Below are positions 59,290 to 64,000 of a stretch of 64,000 nucleotides of DNA, in pieces. A program made the position numbers and the translations under genes. This DNA comes from Niveibacterium sp. SC-1 (GTDB lineage Bacteria; Pseudomonadota; Gammaproteobacteria; Burkholderiales; Rhodocyclaceae). The stretch covers positions 2,604,001-2,668,000 of the forward strand of contig NZ_CP151275.1 of the NCBI RefSeq assembly GCF_038235435.1. Direction: 5' to 3'. The notes below the pieces were generated by a model. The model ran no database searches. It was not told where the DNA came from and worked only from the letters and a program-made list of their open reading frames with translations. The stretch's first letter is position 1; each line of letters begins with the position of its first letter.

Positions 59290-59910
59290 ATGTCCGGTTC
59301 CAAGCACAGCGCCAAGGTCGACGCCTATATCGAAGAGGCCGAAGACTTCGCGAAACCCGTCTTCGCTCACCTGCGCGCCCTCATCCACGAAATGTGCCCA
59401 GAGGTAGTCGAGGAGATCAAATGGGGCATTCCGCACTTCGACTACAAAGGCGACATGATGTGCATCTTTGCCGTCTACAAGAAGCACTGCTCGTTCACGT
59501 TCTACAAGGACGCACTGATGAGCGATGCGCGCCTCAAGGCCAACGCCGACCACCCCGCCGCGAAGCGCTTCATGGGAAAGCTGACTGACGTCGCCGATCT
59601 GCCCTCAGACCAAGAGCTCAAATCCTGGATCAAGGAAGCCATGGCGCTCAACGAGCAGGGCATGAAGGTTCCGGCGCGAGAATCCAAAACTCCCAGAGAA
59701 GTCGGAATGTCCGCGGCATTCTCGGAGAGGCTTTCAGCCAACCCGACTATCGCCAAGATCTTTGAAGGCAAATCGGCATCCTTTCAAAAGGAATACAACG
59801 TCTGGATCGGCGAGGCCAAGACTGAGGCGACACGCGACAAGCGTATCGAGGAAGCGATGGCCTGGATCGCTGAGGGAAAGGGTCGTTTCTGGAAGTACGC
59901 CAAGGTGTGA
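59290..59910 (+). CDS. YdeI/OmpD-associated family protein with DUF1801 domain
   Basis: 206 residues. The N-terminal DUF1801 part has AHLRALIHEMCPEVVEEIKW and GIPHFDYKGDMMCIFAVYKK; the C-terminal YdeI part is helical with EEAMAWIAEGKGRFWKY. It lies 20 bases after the SRPBCC gene, so it is probably the third gene of the ArsR-controlled cassette. Function unknown. It is distantly related to the DUF1801 protein at 31320. Confidence 0.85.
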   Translation: MSGSKHSAKVDAYIEEAEDFAKPVFAHLRALIHEMCPEVVEEIKWGIPHFDYKGDMMCIFAVYKKHCSFTFYKDALMSDARLKANADHPAAKRFMGKLTDVADLPSDQELKSWIKEAMALNEQGMKVPARESKTPREVGMSAAFSERLSANPTIAKIFEGKSASFQKEYNVWIGEAKTEATRDKRIEEAMAWIAEGKGRFWKYAKV

Positions 59911-59924
59911 CCCGTCGCCCGTAG

Positions 59925-60020
59925 ACGTGCACGGCGCCGGAGATCGAGATCTGCCCGTGCACGTTGGCGCGTTCGGCGCGAAGGGAAATCGCCAACGCTG
60001 CACGGCGACTTCCCTTTTCG
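59925..60020 (+). terminator. Two successive hairpins between the cassette and the PBP gene
   Basis: ACGTGCACGG and CCGTGCACGT (59925-59964) form a perfect 10-bp outer stem. CGAAGGGAAATCGCC and GGCGACTTCCCTTTTCG (59979-60020) form a second long stem whose 3' arm contains TTCCCTTTTC, reminiscent of an intrinsic terminator. Confidence 0.5.
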
Positions 60021-60078
60021 CCGCACTACCCGGGGCTTGCACGCATAATTCGCGGCTTCTCCTTCCGCCGCCGTCACA

Positions 60079-62502
60079 GTGCTTCCCCGTTTGCCCACTC
60101 CGTTCTGGCCCTGGTTCAAATCCGCCGCACAGGTGGCCCTGCTCCGCCTGCGGCATCCGAGCCGGCGTGATCTCCTGCTTCTTTTGCTGGTGCCGCCCGC
60201 GCTGCTCTTCCTGTGGGTGTTGGTGCTGGTTCCGTTCACGCCCAGCATCTCGGATATCCGCAAGGCACGCGAAGAGGCGCCGACGCTGGTGCTAACTAGC
60301 GATGGCAAGACGCTGGCGGAGTTCAAACGGGGGAACCGGGACTGGGTGCCGCTGGCGGCGATCTCGCCGCAGGCGATCGATGCGCTGATCGCGACCGAGG
60401 ACCGTCGCTTCTATTCGCACCACGGCATCGACTTCCGCCGCGTCGTCGGGGCCACGATCGCGACCTTGAAAGGTGATACGCAAGGCGGCTCCACGATCAC
60501 GCAGCAGCTCGCGCGCAATCTCTTTCCCGAGGAGATCGGGCGCCGCCAGAACCTGACCCGCAAGATCAAGGAAGCGATCACGGCCTTGAAGATCGAGGCG
60601 CTCTACACGAAGCCGCAGATCCTCGAGGCCTACCTGAACACGGTGCCCTTCCTCTACAACGCCTACGGCATCGACATGGCGGCGCACACTTACTTCGACA
60701 AGCCGGCGCGCGAGCTGAACCTGGTGGAGAGCGCGACGCTGGTCGGCATGCTCAAGGGCACGAGTTACTACAACCCGGTGCGCAATCCGGACCGTGCGCG
60801 CGATCGGCGCAACGTGGTGCTCGCATTGATGGCGAAGCAGGACAAGCTCTCGGCCGAGCGCTACGCGGCGCTGGCCCGCCGTCCGCTCAAGCTGGATTTC
60901 GAACGTCAATCGATGGAACCCGGCCCGGCTGCGCACTTCACGACGCAGCTGAAACAGTGGCTCATCGACTGGGCGGACCGCCACGACTACGACATCTACA
61001 CCGATGGACTGGTGGTGCGCACGACCATCGACTGGCGGCTGCAGACCTTCGCCACGCGCGCGGTCGAGCTGCGCGGGCGCCAGTTGCAGGCGATTGCCGA
61101 TGCCGCCTGGGGCGGCCGATGGCGCGCCGGCGACAGCGTGATCGATGCGCTGGTGCGCGACAGCGCGGATTTCACCGCGGCCACCGCAGCGGGCGAAGCG
61201 CCAGACGTCGCGCTCAAGCGCCTGCAGCACGATGCGGCCTTCATGCGCCGGCTGCGCGAGGAGAAGGCGCGCATCGAGGCGGGCTTTCTCGCGATCGATC
61301 CGCGTACCGGCGCGATCCGCGCCTGGGTCGGCAGCCGTGACTACGCCAAGGATGCCTACGATCACGTGCATCAGGCGCGGCGCCAACCCGGCTCCACCTT
61401 CAAGCCTTTTGTCTATGGCGCCGCCTTCGAGATGGGCCTCAAGGCCGAGGACACCTTCCTCGATGCCCCGGTGGAGATCCCGCTCCCCGGTGGTGGCGTG
61501 TGGCGACCGGACGACGCCCAGCCGCCCACCGGCGAGCCGATGAACCTGAGCACGGCGCTCGCCTTGTCTCGCAACCGCATCACCGCGCAGGTGATGCAAA
61601 AGGTCGGCCCCGCTCGCACGGCGCGCCTCGCCCGCCAGATGGGTGTGCGCGAAAGCAAGCTGGACGAAGTACCCGCGCTGGCCCTGGGCACCAGCCCGGT
61701 GACGCTCTACGAGATGGTGGCGGCCTACGCCAGCATCGCGAACGCGGGCCACTACCTGGCGCCGGTGATGGTCATGCGGATCGAGAACCGCAAGGGCGAA
61801 GTGTTGGAAGAGTTCCAGCCGGCGGCGCCGGAGACTGCCTTGTCGGCGGAAGCCGAAGACACCTTGCTCGACGCGATGCGTGGCGTCATCGAGCGCGGCA
61901 CCGGCACCGCGATCCGCAACCGCTTCGGTGTGCGCGGCGACCTGGCTGGCAAGACCGGCACCACCCAGGCCAACACCGACGGCTGGTTCATCCTGATGCA
62001 TCCGCAACTGGTGGCCGGCGCATGGGTGGGCTTCAACGATGCGCGCATCACCCTGCGCAGCGACTACTGGGGCCAGGGCGCGCACAGCGCCCTGCCCATG
62101 GTGGGGGACTTCTTCCATCGCGCACAGGCTGCCCGGCTGATCGACCCCGATGCGCGATTCACCCGCGCACGGGACGCCACCTTCGCGGGCCGCCTGCGGG
62201 CCTGGTATGGGTCGCTCTTCGGCACCGGCGATGCGCCGGAGGCCGTGCAGTCGCGCCCGGCTACGCCGCGCGCTGCCGCGAGCGAGGTGCCTGCGATGGA
62301 AGAGCCCGCTTCCGCGGCTTCCTCACCTGCCGCTTCTGCGCCCGCCGCGAACCCGGACGTCAGCCCGCCGGCCGAGCCGACGCCGGACCTTGCCCCGCTT
62401 CCCGCGGCGAGCGACGCGGCGGGCTCGCTACCGCACGACGCCGGTGTGCAGCTGCCGGCGCCCGCGCCGCCCACCGCCAGCGCCCCCGTCGGCGGCGAAT
62501 AG
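60079..62502 (+). CDS. Bifunctional class A penicillin-binding protein (PBP1-type)
   Basis: 807 residues from GTG. A transmembrane anchor lies near residues 31-52. The glycosyltransferase domain (GT51) has Glu107 in ATEDRRFYSHHG and GGSTITQQLARNLFPEE. The transpeptidase has Ser439 and Lys442 (PGSTFKPF), SRN (ALSRNRI) and KTGTT (Lys625). It polymerises and crosslinks peptidoglycan in the periplasm. The last ~90 residues are a Pro/Ala/Ser-rich low-complexity tail. No beta-lactam or OB-type C-terminal domain was seen, so 1A/1C subclass is open. It appears monocistronic. Confidence 0.93.
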   Translation: MLPRLPTPFWPWFKSAAQVALLRLRHPSRRDLLLLLLVPPALLFLWVLVLVPFTPSISDIRKAREEAPTLVLTSDGKTLAEFKRGNRDWVPLAAISPQAIDALIATEDRRFYSHHGIDFRRVVGATIATLKGDTQGGSTITQQLARNLFPEEIGRRQNLTRKIKEAITALKIEALYTKPQILEAYLNTVPFLYNAYGIDMAAHTYFDKPARELNLVESATLVGMLKGTSYYNPVRNPDRARDRRNVVLALMAKQDKLSAERYAALARRPLKLDFERQSMEPGPAAHFTTQLKQWLIDWADRHDYDIYTDGLVVRTTIDWRLQTFATRAVELRGRQLQAIADAAWGGRWRAGDSVIDALVRDSADFTAATAAGEAPDVALKRLQHDAAFMRRLREEKARIEAGFLAIDPRTGAIRAWVGSRDYAKDAYDHVHQARRQPGSTFKPFVYGAAFEMGLKAEDTFLDAPVEIPLPGGGVWRPDDAQPPTGEPMNLSTALALSRNRITAQVMQKVGPARTARLARQMGVRESKLDEVPALALGTSPVTLYEMVAAYASIANAGHYLAPVMVMRIENRKGEVLEEFQPAAPETALSAEAEDTLLDAMRGVIERGTGTAIRNRFGVRGDLAGKTGTTQANTDGWFILMHPQLVAGAWVGFNDARITLRSDYWGQGAHSALPMVGDFFHRAQAARLIDPDARFTRARDATFAGRLRAWYGSLFGTGDAPEAVQSRPATPRAAASEVPAMEEPASAASSPAASAPAANPDVSPPAEPTPDLAPLPAASDAAGSLPHDAGVQLPAPAPPTASAPVGGE

Positions 62503-62504
62503 AA

Positions 62505-62534
62505 CCCGGCCGCCGTTGGACTCCGGCGGCTGGG
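62505..62534. terminator. Hairpin between PBP and aldo/keto reductase genes
   Basis: CCCGGCCGCCG and CGGCGGCTGGG pair over 11 positions with one G-T, around an eight-base loop. It lies two bases after the PBP stop and three before the convergent gene's stop, so it may serve both. Confidence 0.6.
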
Positions 62535-62537
62535 CCC

Positions 62538-63488
62538 TCAGCCCTCCAGCACCTTCTCCAGCTCTCCGAGCTCTTCCTGCGCCAACACCCAGTTGGCGGC
62601 CTTCGCGTTCAAGCCCGCCTGCTCCGCCGTCGAAGCCCCGGCAATCACGCTCGCCACAAAGGGTTTCGACGCCAGCCAGCTGAACGCCAGTTCCAGCAAG
62701 GTCCGTCCGTGCGCGTTGGCAAACTGCTGCAGCTTTTCCACCTTGGCGAGATTGCGTTCGTGCAGGTAGCGCTCGGAGAGGTTGCTGACCTTGGCGAGGC
62801 GGCTGTCGGATGGCGCGGGTTCGTTGCGTTTGTACTTGCCGGTGAGCAGACCGTTGGCGAGCGGGAAGAAGGGCAGCAGGGAGAGGCCGTAGCGTTCCAG
62901 CACCTGGGCGCGTTCGCCCTCGGGCGCACGATGCAGCAGGCTGTATTCGTCCTGGCTGGTGAGGAAGGGGCTCACGCCGAGCTGGCGGGCGACGTGTTGG
63001 GCTTCGACGATCTGCCAGGGGGCGAAGTTGGAGAGGCCGATGTAGCGGACCTTGCCCTGGCGCACGAGCTCGCCGAGCGCGGCCACGGTCTCGGCGATCG
63101 GCGTGTCGGGATCCGGTTTGTGGACCTGGTAGAGGTCGATCCAGTCGGTCTTCAGACGACGCAGGCTGGCTTCAACGGCGAGGAAGATGCTGCGGCGGGA
63201 GGCGCCCTGGATGCCGGCGGCCTCGTCGACGAGGTTGCCGAACTTGGTCGCGAGGATCACGTCCTTGCGGCGCTCGCCCAGGACTTCGCCGAGGATCTGC
63301 TCGGAACCGCCCTTGTTGCCGTACACGTCGGCGGTGTCGAAGAAGTTGATGCCTTCGTCCAGCGCGCGGTGGATCACCTTGCGCGAGGCTTCGAGGTCGA
63401 GGCGGCCGCCGAAGTTGTTGGTACCCAGGCCGACGGCCGAGACGAAGAGGCCGGACTGGCCGAGGCGGCGTTGTGCGATGGCGCTCAT
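62538..63488 (-). CDS. Aldo/keto reductase
   Basis: 316 residues from the ATG at 63488 (MSAIAQRRLGQSGLF). The catalytic tetrad is visible: Asp and Tyr in FFDTADVYGNKGGSE, Lys in ILATKFGN and His in YQVHKPDP. NADPH-binding motifs IGLSNF and PLANGLLTGKY follow. It is a cytosolic NADPH-dependent carbonyl reductase of the YajO/Gpr-like group. It lies 13 bases downstream of a second reductase on the same strand. Confidence 0.9.
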   Translation of the reverse strand: MSAIAQRRLGQSGLFVSAVGLGTNNFGGRLDLEASRKVIHRALDEGINFFDTADVYGNKGGSEQILGEVLGERRKDVILATKFGNLVDEAAGIQGASRRSIFLAVEASLRRLKTDWIDLYQVHKPDPDTPIAETVAALGELVRQGKVRYIGLSNFAPWQIVEAQHVARQLGVSPFLTSQDEYSLLHRAPEGERAQVLERYGLSLLPFFPLANGLLTGKYKRNEPAPSDSRLAKVSNLSERYLHERNLAKVEKLQQFANAHGRTLLELAFSWLASKPFVASVIAGASTAEQAGLNAKAANWVLAQEELGELEKVLEG

Positions 63489-63501
63489 GCGGGGAATCCT
63501 T

Positions 63502-64000
63502 TCAGCGTGCGGCGTCGCCGCGGCGGTAGTCATGGGTGAGTTCGTCGAGACGCTGCTTGAGTGCGGGATCGAGCGTGAGCTTCGCGGCCGCAACGCTGTC
63601 GGCGAGCTGCTCGGGGCGGCTCGCACCGATCAGCGGCGCGGTGACTGCCGGGTTGGCCAGCACCCAGGCGAGCGCGAGCGTGGTGAGCGGCAGGCCGGCT
63701 TCGCGCGCGAGGCTGTGCAGCCGGTCCACGGTGGCGAACGCGGGTTCGTTCCAGTAGCGATCCTGGTAGCGGTCGGCCGCAGTGCCGAGCGTAAAACGCG
63801 TTCCCTCGGTCGGCTTGCCGCGCTGATGCTTGCCGGTGAGGAGTCCCCCCGCGAGCGGGTTGTATGGAATCACCGCAAGCCCCTCCTCCTGCGCGAGCGG
63901 CAGCAGTTCGCGCTCGATCTCGCGGAACAGCAGGCTGTAGCGCGGCTGCACGGAGACGAAGCGCGCGAGCCCTTTCAGGTCCTGTTTGCCCAGTGCTCGT
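63502..64000 (-). CDS. Aldo/keto reductase, 5'-partial (cut by window end)
   Basis: The frame stays open to the last base of the window, so the N-terminal half, including the Asp-Tyr-Lys-His catalytic residues, is missing. The visible ~165 residues carry VSVQPRYSLLFREIERELLP, PYNPLAGGLLTGKHQRG and TAPLIGASRPEQL, the C-terminal NADPH-binding hallmarks of the tas/YajO group. It is 13 bases before the complete reductase on the same strand, and probably a paralogue of it. Confidence 0.85.
   Translation of the reverse strand, partial: RALGKQDLKGLARFVSVQPRYSLLFREIERELLPLAQEEGLAVIPYNPLAGGLLTGKHQRGKPTEGTRFTLGTAADRYQDRYWNEPAFATVDRLHSLAREAGLPLTTLALAWVLANPAVTAPLIGASRPEQLADSVAAAKLTLDPALKQRLDELTHDYRRGDAAR

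Overview
The window is 64 kb of GC-rich, densely coding chromosomal DNA with strong third-position G/C bias. Gene content (class A penicillin-binding protein, TolC/HlyD-type envelope proteins, TauABC-type importers, chemotaxis and cyclic-di-GMP proteins, KatG, alkylsulfatase) points to a Gram-negative, motile, heterotrophic proteobacterium. A betaproteobacterium is my best guess; this is inferred from gene style and not proved. I saw no tRNA, rRNA, CRISPR array, insertion sequence or phage gene.

Layout. (1) 1-15.9 kb: an operon-like block with the 3' part of a giant surface protein (over 3,370 residues visible, 11 VCBS-type repeats), a TolC-type outer-membrane protein, an HlyD-type adaptor, a second adaptor with a GAF-like N-terminus, and a protein joining a PqqD-like N-terminus, an M50 metalloprotease membrane core and an HlyD-like C-terminus. 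No ABC ATPase is present in the block. This is the best candidate for an undescribed system. (2) 16.2-20.8 kb: secreted alkylsulfatase and KatG. (3) 21-28.7 kb: a sugar ABC importer with a GH2 glycosidase, a divergent LacI-type regulator and a pair of palindromic operators between them. (4) 28.7-35.1 kb: a decayed M20 peptidase fragment, a cyclase with a LacI-type sugar-sensor domain and no DNA-binding domain, a DUF1801 protein, a chemoreceptor and a GAF-GGDEF cyclase. (5) 35.4-45.35 kb: a ten-gene run (HutC-type regulator, M20 peptidase, two permeases, two binding proteins, one ATPase, two amidases, a 44-residue membrane peptide). (6) 45.4-50.3 kb: a nitroreductase-gene relic and a 1,474-residue hybrid histidine kinase. 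(7) 50.3-58 kb: organosulfur-type genes (nitroreductase, two paralogous FMN monooxygenases, TauD-type dioxygenase, an orphan binding protein) and a patatin. (8) 58.4-59.9 kb: a less GC-biased cassette of ArsR regulator, SRPBCC protein and YdeI/DUF1801 protein behind a large operator whose dyad contains the start codon. (9) 60-64 kb: a class A penicillin-binding protein and two aldo/keto reductases, the last cut by the window end.

How the parts work together. The recurring theme is acquisition of sulfur or nitrogen from organic compounds: alkylsulfatase, TauABC/SsuAC transport, amidases, a TauD-type oxygenase and SnaA/NtaA-type monooxygenases. A second theme is surface attachment and signalling: giant adhesin, two diguanylate cyclases, a chemoreceptor and a hybrid kinase. 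Functions are assigned from motifs read in the sequence; substrates are inferences.
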